From NCBI GenBank assembly GCA_003013855.2, contig ML058477.1, positions 1,426,001 through 1,490,000 on the forward strand: DNA of 64,000 bases, written 5' to 3'. This document shows, piece after piece, positions 47,096 to 57,637 of the stretch. The translations under genes were made by a program, and so were the position numbers. The DNA is from Liriodendron chinense. Lineage: Eukaryota; Streptophyta; Magnoliopsida; Magnoliales; Magnoliaceae. How positions within the stretch are numbered: the stretch's first letter is position 1; every line of letters starts with the position of its first letter. The notes under the pieces were generated by a model. It did no database searches. It saw nothing but the letters and a program-made list of their open reading frames with translations, and had not been told where the DNA came from.

Positions 47096-48121
47096 AGAAA
47101 GAAATTAGGTGATAGAGGTTGAAACCTTAAACTCTCAGAACATAATAAGTGTTTATATGAAATTCCGCTGATTGATTGATAAATAGATGGATTTGAACAA
47201 ATTTAACCTAGTGTGCATAGTGAAAGTTCATCTCATGAGTTTCCGGGATTATCTTCTTCATAGATCAACTAAACTATAGATCTCAAGGTGTATAGAGTAA
47301 CAACAAGCCAATGACAGGAATTTGCCTTACCGTCCTTCCGACGGCTTTCACACTACGTCCCATTTTCGGCTTTGGTTACGGTAGACCATCCCCTGGTTGG
47401 TAGTAGGTAGCCCTAATCGGAATTTTCCACCATTTTTCCATCATTCCCAATTTCATCCTTCCTTTCCTTTTTCTTTTACATTAGATAGGATTTTTAGAAA
47501 TCCATATCTTTCGTTATTTTCCCATTGACAAGGATGGACAAAGTACCCCGGCTTGGTTTCTCAATACCTCAAATCTAAATCTAGTCAATCCATAAATCAC
47601 ATAATCCTTTTAAATCATGAAAATCGTGTAATGTGAACTAGGTGCAAAAGGTGTTCAAATTTTCTATCAATCATAAAAATAGGTGAATTCACATATAAAA
47701 CCATTATGTTAAGAGAAGTTCAAAGCTTGTAACATCCCTCACTTCGTATCTCCTCTTCTTATACTCATGCTATCTCGAATGCATAAAATCAAAGTTTTCT
47801 AAAAGAGTTTTGAATTTAAGAAAAATCGAAAAATTTCTCCATCATTGCTCGAAATGTAACAAAAGCTAGCAGATTCAGCTAACGAATCTCTCTCACCCCC
47901 CAACCAAAACTTTACATTGTCCTCAATGTAAGAATGCATACAATGAATGCAACACATGAGAGCAATCCCAAAACAAAAAGAGAGTGTGAAAGAGAGATAT
48001 CACCTGAAGCATATATTTCATGGCAAGATTAGCTTTTGGAGATGTATTACTTCACAACTAAATCAACTAATCAAAGCAAATCCTAATGGGAAAGCATTCT
48101 AGAAAATCCTCCTCCGTCAGA
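47096..48121 (-). other. Conserved non-coding 3' region of AthB
   Basis: The reverse complement aligns with 41656-42660 of AthC, including the GGTAGACCATCCCC block (plus strand, about 47382) and CATTGTCCTCAATGTAA (about 47916). The upstream G-rich tract is kept (plus-strand CACCCCCCAACCAAAAC, about 47895). The polypurine tract proper is deleted. Confidence 0.8.
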
Positions 48122-49051
48122 CTAGGAGGTTAATCCCAACAACTCATCCAAAAGCATAAAGTCAAGCAGAATCATTAGATGGATCAATAGGTTTCGCAGT
48201 AATGTCATCCAATATCCTGCTTTACAATATACATGTGTGTGATTAATCCAGATAACCCACTGAAAATCCCAAAAAAGGAATTTCAGCGGGTTCCTTAATA
48301 TTTTCACCAATGTATAAGAGGAGACATCATCATATTTATCAGAAAAAATATGTCTCCATTCAGATTTTCCTGAGCTTTGGTATTGCAAATATGGATCATC
48401 CCAGGGTTGGTGGAGTTCGGTATGCATGATCCACAAAGGTGTGGAAATATGAATTGATTTCTCAGCACAAAAAGGTATTGTTTCCACATCCTTCTCTCGA
48501 CTAACGTCGTATGCCGATACCGACTCAAAAAGTGTGACCATATCCCTTATCATATCATCGTTCTCATCAAGGAAGTAAGTCATATATTCATCTAAGTGAC
48601 AGGAGTAAAAAGGTGAGAGTAACTCATTTTCCACAATAGAATTGATCATGTTTATTTCGTGGACCTCCTCATCCTCATCCTCTTGTTGGTTGTCAATATT
48701 GAAAGCATTCAACTCAACCGTCATATTGCCAAAAGACATTTATATGACCCCACTCCTACAATTTATGATAGCGTTTGATGTAGCTAGGAATGGGCGTCCA
48801 AGTATGACAGGAATTTGGGGGCCAATATTAACTATGGGTCGTGTGTCCAAGACAATAAAGTCAACCGGGTAGTAGACCTTGTCAACTTGGACAAGAACGT
48901 CCTCAATTACCCCTCTCGGAATACGAATCGATCGGTCAGCAAGTTGTAATGTGGTTTTGGTGGGTTTTAATTCACCTAAACCCAATTGTTCATAGACCGA
49001 AAAGGGAATTAAGTTTACACTTGCCCCTAAATCAAGTAGAGCATGTTTCAC
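48122..49051 (-). pseudogene. AthB protease and unfamiliar C-terminal frame
   Basis: 49051-48740 encodes the Athila protease (LLDLGASVNLIPFSVYEQLG). After a TAA at 48740-48742 the same reading goes on for 205 codons. The first ~45 (MSFGNMTVELNAFNID...) match AthC just after protease. The rest (from about VENELLSPFY to LLDELLGLTS) has no resemblance to reverse transcriptase or to anything I recognise. It is acidic and then hydrophobic near the end. Directly afterwards the element resumes the conserved post-integrase sequence, so this segment stands where RT, RNase H and integrase should be. Confidence 0.7.
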
Positions 49052-49162
49052 CTAGTAATCTCCAATTATGCATGATATTGTCGGACAACCGGGATCTTTG
49101 TATTTCTTGGGCATCCCATGGTTGATAATGGCACTTACATTCTCTGTAAAAAATGCCTTCTT

Positions 49163-50946
49163 TTACACATGTATTTTTCTTTTAACCGTGCAAAGGTCTT
49201 TTAAAAATTTAGCATATGACGGTATTTGTTTAATTGCATCCAACAATGGGATGTTGATTTTAACTTGCTTGAAAACCTCCAAATATTCCTGATATTTATC
49301 TTGAGGTTTGGCTGAAATCAAGCGTTGGGGGAATGGAGCAACGGGCCTATATTCTTTCAATGGCTCTTTTTCATTCATGGCGGTGCTAGGTCCATCATCC
49401 TCTTTGGAAGATACCGGATCAGATTTTTCAATAATTTTGCCACTTCTAAGAGTGGTGATAGCCTTAGCATTTTCTATATGTTGGTTAGAAGAACTAGGCA
49501 CGCTTATTTCGCATTGTGGTTTTGGATTTGGTATGGGTTGGGCTGGAAGAATCCCTTCCCTTGAGTTTAAGCGAGCCTTGATTTCCTCCACCGAATTTTT
49601 AAGCTCAAGCATTATCGTATGGTTGGATTGATTTATTTGAGCTTGACCTTCCATGAATGCTTTCAAAGTATCTTCCATAGGCATTTGAGGTGGGGCCATA
49701 GGAATTTGCATTGGGGGGCCCTTTGAGGATTATTTTGATTAGCCGTGTTTCCATTCGCCCAATTGAAGTTAATGTTGTTTCTCCAACTAGAATTGTTCGT
49801 ATTTGAATTTGGAGTACTAAAAGGTCGTTGATAACTATTCAAGGCATTCGATTGTTCAAATAAAAGTTATCGAAACGCATAGATTGTTGGACAATCCGGC
49901 GTTTGATGCACATTGGAAGCACAAATACCACAAATAGTTTCAACAGCCCCCCTTTGTTGGGTTGTGTCCACTTTCTTTAGTTCCATCTCCTCGACCTTTC
50001 GTGTGAGTTTAGCCACTCTAGAACCTAGATCATCTTGCTCATTTAAAACATAAATTTCTCCCTTTTCCTTGGCTTGGGGTTGTTTTGAACTTGTTGGCTT
50101 AGATGTATCCCATGCTTGTATGTTTTCAGCAAACATGTCAAAATAATCCTAAGCTTCCTTCGTTTCCTTGTTCATGAACTCCCCATTGCACATCATCTCC
50201 ACAAATTGGCGCATGGTTGAGTTTAATCCATCGTAGAAGAAACTAATCAACCTCCACCGTTCATAGCCATGATGTGGGCATGCGTTTAATAGCTCATTGT
50301 ACCTTTCCCAACATTGGAAAAAGGTTTCTTCTTCTTTTTGGGCGAAGTTCATTATGGCCCTTCTTAGTGCATTGGTTCGATGAGTAGGGAAGAATTTTTT
50401 AAGAAACTCCCTAGTCATCTCAGCCCATGTCCCGATAGACCTTGGCCTTAAGGAATGTAGCCATGATTTGGCCTTCTCTTTCAAGGAAAAAGGAAATAAT
50501 TTGAGTTTTATTGTATCCTTGGTCACATTGTCATAGTTTATTGTAACAATAACCTCTTTAAATTCCTTAATATGTAGATACGCGCTCTCAGAGTCGAGTC
50601 CATGAAATCTAGGAAGAAGTTGGATTAACCCCGGTTTACAATCAATGTTTCCCACATTGTGAGGGAAAATTATGCAAGAGGGAGTACTCGTCCTAGCTGG
50701 TTGTAAATAGTCACATAAAGTTCTAGGTTGAGGTACATCCCCCACTTCATTTTCATCCAATTCAATAAGGTTTGGAGCTGGATTTTGATGTTGATTAGCC
50801 CCTTGATTTGGTTGATTTTCAGCCATCTCTCTAGTAATTTCAGGAAAATTTTGACGTTTCCTAGCACGAGGCTCTCTATCAATCCCTTCAACAATTACTC
50901 CGTCACGATTAAGTCGGTTATTAGATCCCCGAGCCCAATGTGGCAT
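49163..50946 (-). pseudogene. AthB Gag, broken
   Basis: Starts MPHWARGSNNRLNRDG (ATG 50944-50946). The capsid domain (KSWLHSLRPRSIGTWAEM, then KEEETFFQCWERYNELLNAC) runs to TAG at 50149-50151, where AthC has TGG. The zinc knuckle CGICASNVHQTPDC is at about 49890-49935. A frame change near 49860-49711 precedes the linker (MPMEDTLKAFMEGQ) up to 49163. Between 49162 and 49052 the reading continues with further stops into protease. Confidence 0.9.
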
Positions 50947-51576
50947 GCAAAACCTAAAAGAATGAAACGAAAAAGAAAAAGAATTCTTCCTTCCTTCCTT
51001 TACTCCTCTCTAAGACTTAAGCACAAGGTGTCTTGCAATGGCTGAGCCAGAAGCAAGGATAGAGACCGATTTCTCTTGGTCAATAGGGGTTCAGAGAACT
51101 CCTCACCCACTCTTTGAGTCTTTTAATAAAAGTGCAGAAGAAGAAGAAGAAAGAGGAATAAGATTGAGAAGAGAAATCTCTGAGCACAAGGTGATCCAAG
51201 ACGGCAGAGCTGACCAATAGGAATCCAGGCGGCATAAGGCCAACCTATCAGAGATCCAAAAGGAGTCTCCACCCACTCTACAAGATATGAATATGGTAGG
51301 AATGAGTAGGAGAAGAAGAAGAGTAAGGTTAGAACGCTAACACCTGATTTGTGACTTAAGATGCCTACTTCTTCTTCAACTTCCTAAAAATCCCTGGATT
51401 AGACCTATGTTAGAATCCTACAAAAATAAAAACAAAGTAAGTTAGTATTTAGAAGAAAACCTATCCTAGAAAGCAAAACAAATCCTAAACCTATCTTAAC
51501 ACAATCTCAACTAAAAGTTATTTCAGAAAATTCTAAAAATACTGCATAGAAATCCCCAGCAACGGCGCCAAAAACT
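50947..51576 (-). other. Leader and primer site of AthB
   Basis: The primer site (minus-strand TGGCGCCGTTGCTGGGGA) is at 51553-51570. The leader has no credible gene and is conserved with 35617-36157 of AthC. Confidence 0.75.
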
Positions 51577-53077
51577 TGTTCACTTCCCCAAGTGTAGGGT
51601 TGCGAAGTAGTAATAATTCGGAAAGACCGAGTATCGTTCCCACAGAGATTTATGAATGGGTATTCTCAGAATTTGTCTAAAATAACTAGTAATTAAGATC
51701 TTATTAAGAATTAAAGCTAGAAAATAGCAATTTGGGTTTAAACAGTGAATGTGTAAGGTAATTTCAATCTAAAAAGGCACTAGAGCACCAATGATCCACT
51801 TTTGATAAGTTTCAATGCATCAACACAACTAAGTCTCTCATAACTCAATCGGAATCGAATTCATATCTCTATCCGATTGGAATATAGAGCGGTTCAATCA
51901 ACAATTATCCAAAACAAGTGCTTATTCATTGATTCAATTTCCACAACAATGCTCAGGCCTTGGGCACACTCAATTATGTAGGCAAAGCCTCTTTCCAATC
52001 TAGTTGAGATTCACAACCATAGCTTTCACCAAATCCTGTCACTAGACTTGATTACAACTAATGATTAGAACTCTAATTAAATCAAAATCAACCAACAAAC
52101 AGTTATTTCAGATTAATACAAAAGTTAAGAACTTTAGTTGAGTGAGTTCCCACATGAAAATCAGGCCATTGTACACAAGGCAATCAAAGAATCTATCATG
52201 CCCGGAGTCGATGATAGATCAATGAACTACACAAGCATAAACAATGCTCAGAAGCTAAATTACTAAGTTAGGATCACTAAGAATCACATGAGCTCAGAGT
52301 CATCAAGAGATCAAAGTAAAAACCCAACTAGTACTTGATTCAAACTCACATTAAATAAAATTCATCAATTAAATCATAAAAAGAAAACCTAGGTTGCATC
52401 AATCCATCAAAAACAAATCAAAAGCTTCACCTCTTAGCCCTAGCTAAGAGGTTTTAGTTCATCTCTAACATCCTTGAACTAGAAGCCTCAAAAACATAAA
52501 AAAAACTACTAAAACAGGAAGAAAACTAAGAAAAATTGAAGTAGAATCCGTCTCCCAAGCAATCCCCACGTCCTAGCATGCCCTAGTATGAAGGGAAGAA
52601 GTCCTTTTATAGCTTGGAGGTGTCCATTGCGCAAGAAACTTCCAGATTGCACAAGGATTTACGCACTTGCGCAGAGAATTTCGGAGCCCGATTTAGAAGC
52701 TGCTATTTACGCAGGTACGACCGGTCGCACGACCGGTCGTAAAACGGCAAAAATCGTCCAGTGAGTTTGCATAATTTTTCACTCTTCAATTTTAATTCAA
52801 GGACCGATTGCACGACCGGTTTGAGGTGCGGACGACCGGTCGTGAGTGCAGTTCTCTTCTTTCTTTCCTTTATCTCATTTGCTTCTTTCTTCATCCTTTT
52901 GCACTTGGTTCTATGATCTTCAATGTATATAAAGTGCTCTATTTAGCCTTGAATCAGTGAAATCTCCATCATGTCCCTACAATAACAAATCATGCATTAG
53001 AGTAGACCTTAAACGTGTAAACCGTGCATAATGAGTGATGAATTGGGGTTAGAATATGCACAATTAAGAGCTCAACA
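51577..53077 (-). repeat. 5' LTR of AthB
   Basis: 1501 bp; plus-strand TGTTCACTTCCCC...GAGCTCAACA. Short GACCGGTC array at about 52715-52850 and minus-strand TATA (CTATAAAAGG, about 52602-52611). Confidence 0.93.
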
Positions 53078-53200
53078 CCCACCGTCCAGCCGTCCATCTT
53101 GTTGCTCGTGCTAGCTGGACCATCACCAACGCCATTCAATCTTCCACCTCCATCACGTTGTGAGGCAGGAAACGTTCATAAGCCTGTTAGTGCACTTTTC

Positions 53201-55113
53201 TGTGGCATACTAGTGCACCTTGTTTGTCAATCACTTTAGGTCAGTGAGTCTAGTGTCGGTTGAGCTTAATGAAGACGAAGACCGAAGATTCAAGACGGAC
53301 CGGCTGCATCAAGGAAGATGAAACAGGTAAAAGTGATGCCTGGTGTGCCTTGCCTTGACCAAAACCTAACCCATAACCTCTTAGATGACTTGCACTAACT
53401 AGGTATACCCTTAGTCATCATCATTAGTCTTAGAGCTCTAAGAAAAACATGATAAGTTAGACTAATTAAAGAGGTGGAAGCTGCTGTAATTAAAACAGCT
53501 CAAACAGCAGTTTCCGATTGATCTCCGATCAATCGGACGTTGGCTCCGATAGGTGGCCGATCCATCGGACAGAAGTTCCGATCAATCGGAAATTGTTCCA
53601 GCAACCTTGAAAACCCACTGGACATATTTTCGATCAATCGGACAGTCTTCCGATCCATCGGAAGGGGTCAGTCCGATCAATCGGACCATTTTCCGATCAA
53701 TCGGAATATCCTCCAGAGAATTCTCTGGACTAAAATCCGATCAATCGGACTGGTCTTCGATCAATTGGACCTTCTTTCGATCAATCGGAGATGCGTGAAT
53801 CTGCCCATTTTTTGACCGTTGGAAGAAAATCTATTTAAAGAGGGGGATTCATTTTTTGAGCAAAGAGAGGGGATTTTGAGGAGATAGAAGCCACCATGGC
53901 TAGAGATCATTAGAGGCTCTATTCCAAACCCAAAGTAAGTCATTCTCCTTGTGTTTTCATCACAAGCTTGGGCCATTCAATGGCATCTTGAGAATGGACT
54001 TGTTCCCTCTTGATTCCTAGGGTTTGGACACCTTGATGATAGTTAAATCCTTTGTCTAAACACTACCTAGGAGTCCATATAGGTGTATTCCTTTAGGAAA
54101 CCTATTTCCTACCATTTGTAGAGGATTCACCATTCCCTAGCACCTTGGGCATCTCCAATGGAGCATCACATGCAAGGTAGTTGATCTTGGAACTGAAGCC
54201 TTGGTAAAGCGGTGGCGTCAAAGATCGGGGGAGCACAAGGGGAGCTGATTCAAGCATGGGAGAACGAGAAGAAGCAACCCAAAGCGGCGCTACAAAGGGG
54301 CTCAATCCGACAAGTAATGTTGTCTTGTTAGGAGTCCATCCACTCAATTCCCTATGGGAGTTGAGTGTAGAGTTTGTTTGACAAACTCGACCTAGGGTCG
54401 TTAGCCGATCCTTGGCCTATTAGTTGGGCCTAAAATCTAGGGACGTTAGCCGTTCCTTGACACATTTGTCGGGCCTAAACAAAGTCTCCAAGGGGGAGCC
54501 ACCAACATGGGTGTAAACGTGTCGGTTGGGAGGAACCTATAAACTCTCCGGTTGGGTGGATCCGAATTAAAACACCTTGGTTGGGAGGAACCAGATTTAA
54601 ACTACCCAGTGAATGCCGGTGTGCTCAAAGGGGTTGAGTACTTGAACCAGGGAGTGGAGTAGACAAGTAGTCGAACCACTATACATCCTTGTGTTTGTAA
54701 TTGTTCTCGAGCACATTTCTCTTTATGCATTGCGTTTAACTTGTTAATTATGAATGCTTAGTTAGGAATGTATGCTAGATACTTGATAGGCACATCCACA
54801 CTCACAAGATGTACTTTCACTACCTCATGTTGACTTGAGCATTTCTTGATCCATCCTCTATAGTCCACATGAATTGTTTAGACTAGGTTGTTGATTGCAC
54901 ATATCATTTGCTAGACTTTTAATTGGACCCACTTAGGCTTGGAAGCCGAAGTGTTAATCGCTTACTTAGTTTGATTTGTTAAATCGTTAAGTAGGCGAAA
55001 AGATTTTAAAAGGTCCTAATCACTCCCCTCCTATAGGTTTAGCCATAATTCTAGTTGTTCTTTAAGCTTCTGCACGTGTATGCATAAGGTGTCGTGTTAG
55101 ACTACTCGACGCA
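53201..55113 (+). mobile_element. Solo LTR, probably Ty1/copia
   Basis: 1913-bp insert with TG...CA ends (TGTGGCATAC and CTCGACGCA). Flanks TTTTC and CTTTC agree at four of five bases. It sits in LARD internal sequence of very different composition. The 3' part (TTTTAAAAGGTCCTAATCAC then TCCCCTCCTATAGG, about 54998-55045) resembles the 3' end of plant copia LTRs such as the SIRE type. A palindromic GATCAATCGG array and a TATA-like CTATTTAAAG (about 53830) lie in its first third. Assignment to copia is tentative. Confidence 0.6.
53516..53790. repeat. GATCAATCGG array in the copia-like LTR
   Basis: About fourteen copies of TCCGATCAATCGGA-type words (some GATCCATCGG), each an imperfect palindrome, irregularly spaced. 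The array ends about 40 bp before the TATA-like CTATTTAAAG. Open frames across it are repeat-driven. Confidence 0.92.
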
Positions 55114-56064
55114 CTTTCAAAGCCAACATCCATCAGTTTAGCAACTGGCCCCGCCATCACCTCCATCACCGTCCAGCAATGGATGTCCGTCTAATCAGCA
55201 AGTGAACTTCTCAACCTTCTAAAATAGTGGACGTACATCATCTCTCCATCATGAATTAGTGTCTAGCAAATGAACGCTGCCCAGTTGATCACATCATTCA
55301 GAAGTTAAGGGAGAACCAATCTCCACCGTCCAGAAATGTGGACCCTTGTATCATTAATGGCCAACATCACCCATCATCCACAAGCCATAGATGGAGATTC
55401 CTATTGCACATGTGTAGCTCTATCATGCTTTAAAGGAGTCCAGCAAAGGTGGATCTCTCCAATCCTCTACACGTGATAGGGAAGGCAACTCCCTCCTTCA
55501 AGCTACACACACAACAAGCGTCTCCAACGTGCCATTAGGTCGACCCCACCTTCAGCCGTGCAACGGCCATCTCCATCCATTCGTCCATCTAGTTCAGCAG
55601 TTGGGCCATTGCACATGCGACCAAGCTTCATCCTTCACACGTGTAGCTAACACGTCCAAAGATAACCGTCCATCATCTTACACCATCCAACTTGTTGTGG
55701 TCCTATCTTCTGCACACGTATGGAGAATCTAACCAGTTGGATCTCCACCAAATTACACATCCAGGTAGTTGATGGAAAGGTCTTCACCTTCAACATGAGA
55801 TGCAAACTTGCAAGTGGACCCCATTCTAACATGTGTGCAGGGTCACCAGTAAATCACGTCCATCAATGCCCAGCAAATGATGGTCACGACTGTACATCCA
55901 AGACCCAAATCAGCAACTCTAGTCATCCAATCTCCAATGTACAGACCCATCTTCTCCAGCAGCTGCCCAAATATACACGTCATCCTGGCGTCCAATGGCC
56001 AGCAAACCCTACATCAAGGTAGCCGTCCATCTCATATGCAGAGCATCTCATCAATGGAGCAGAT
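55114..56064 (+). other. LARD internal sequence, non-coding
   Basis: C/T-rich sequence with very frequent GTCCATC, GTCCAGC and CCATCA words and no retroviral domain. The same texture occurs at 45606-45761, 53083-53200, 57203-57637 and 59145-59720, which supports these pieces being one interrupted region. Confidence 0.6.
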
Positions 56065-57200
56065 CCTACCAGCAGACTCTCAACACCCTCAGCTTATTCA
56101 AAGATCTCGGCGCCAACATCGGCATCCTCTCTAGACTCATCAACGAAGTAACTCCGCCATGGGTCGTTCTCTTCATTGGCACCATCATGAATCTCACCGG
56201 CTACCTCATGATTTGGCTCGCCATCACAGGCCACATCGTTCGCCCCCACGTATGGCAGATGTGCCTCTATATCTGCATAGGAGCTAACTCCCAGTCATTC
56301 GCCAACACTGGCGCGCTCGTCACCTGTGTTAAGAACTTCCCAGAGAGTCATTGCGTCGTGTTGGGTCTGCTCAAGGGCTTCGTCGGTCTTAGTGGAGCGA
56401 TTCTCACTCAGTTCTACCATGCCTTCTATGGTGAAGATTCTAAGTCGTTGATCCTCCTCATCGGATGGCTCCCAGCTGTTGTTTCAATGGTCTTCCTTTA
56501 CATGATCCGAATCTTGAAGGTCATTCGCCAGCCAAAGGAGCTGAAGGTTTTTTACTCGTTTCTCTACATCGGCCTCGCGCTCGCTGGATATCTCATAGTT
56601 ATAATCATCATCCAAAAGTGGTGGGATTTCACTCAAGGCGAGTTTGGCGTCAGCGCTGCAATCGTCATTCTCATGCTTCTTCTCCCACTCGCTATTATCA
56701 TCAAGCAAGAGCTCATACTCTGGCGACTCCGCCTCCAATCCATCATCAATCCAGCTTCGATCACCATATCCGTCGAAAAAGAAGAAAAACCATCACTGCC
56801 AGTGATAGAGGCTCCTCCCCCACCGCCGACGATGGAGATTTTCGAGAGGCCCACCAAACCAAAATCCAGGATCTCGCGCGGGATCGCTTCACTCAAGTCG
56901 CCGGAGCGAGGTGAGGACTACAACATCCTACAAGCTCTCGTGAGCATCAACATGTTCATCCTCTTCCTTGCAACGATTTGCGGCGTCGGCAGCACTCTGG
57001 CGGTGATTGACAACATGGATCAGATCAGAAAGTCATTGGACTACCCACCACGCAGCATCAGCACATGCGTCTCCCTCATTAGCATATGGAACTTCTGCGG
57101 CCAAGTCGTGACCGGGTTTGTGCCCAAGATCGTCCTGACTCGGTACCGGTTCCCCCGCCCTCAGATGCTGACGCTCGTCCTCCTTCTATCTTGTGTGGGC
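56065..57200 (+). pseudogene. Captured fragment of a Nodulin-like/NFD4-type MFS transporter gene
   Basis: About 380 open codons match the plant Nodulin-like domain transporter family: QQTLNTLSLFKDLGANIGIL, then WQMCLYICIGANSQSFANTG, LVTCVKNFPESHCVVLGLLKGFVGLSGAI, a long cytoplasmic loop, and a second set of membrane segments (LFLATICGVGSTLAVIDNMD). At least seven hydrophobic segments are visible. The N-terminal membrane helices and the C-terminal end are missing: similarity starts abruptly near 56065 and ends near 57200, where LARD-type sequence resumes. No intron is visible inside. The nearest upstream ATG (55995) is in LARD sequence. It is a transduplicated gene piece rather than a working gene, although its long frame is undamaged. 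Confidence 0.85.
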
Positions 57201-57202
57201 CA

Positions 57203-57637
57203 ACATCCTTGCCTCCATCTTCATCTTCCTCTCCAGCACTCCAACGTTAGGAGGGGTCCACATCTCCACCAAGCCGCTCAGCCGTCCATCAGTTGAGGAC
57301 GCCTTACCCATCATCAATAGCCTTCATCTTGTGTGTACATCCCATCTTCCAAGCGCCAGGGTGGGCCCCACCACTTTAACGTCTGGACATGTCAATTTAA
57401 TCCAACTCATCCATTTATGGATGCCTCACGACAAGCAGGTGGTCCACACCACGTCACCTAACTTTCGTCCCACCTTCACAAGTGTAAACATCCTCCATCA
57501 TCCGACGAACAGCCCCTGCACATTCGCAACATCAGAGTTTCGGGCTCACCATCATCAACCATCCATTTTTCATGTCCAGCATGCATCCACCCAAGATGCA
57601 ACCGTGGTGGACCCCACATTGATATCACATCAGTACG
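57203..57637 (+). other. LARD internal sequence, non-coding
   Basis: Resumes the CCATC/GTCCA-rich texture after the captured gene. Open frames here have no recognised similarity. Ends at the Athila solo LTR, preceded by GTACG. Confidence 0.55.

Larger units (their letters stand above)
45762..53077 (-). mobile_element. Athila-type element AthB, gag-protease only
   Basis: Minus-strand element flanked by CCCAC (45757-45761 and 53078-53082). 5' LTR 51577-53077, primer site 51553-51570, gag 50946-49163, protease 49051-48740 continuing into an unfamiliar frame to 48122, conserved non-coding 3' region, and a truncated 3' LTR 45762-47095. Reverse transcriptase, RNase H and integrase are absent. Multiple stops. 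If mobilised, it would have depended on enzymes from other Athila copies. Confidence 0.92.

Noticed and set aside
53540..53815. Ser/Asp/Gln-repeat protein from overlapping 80-90-codon frames
   Set aside because: Several frames are open at once because the GATCAATCGG array repeats; no start context or similarity.
55995..57296. Functional transporter gene
   Set aside because: Both termini of the protein are missing, the ATG lies in retrotransposon sequence, and similarity ends abruptly at both sides.
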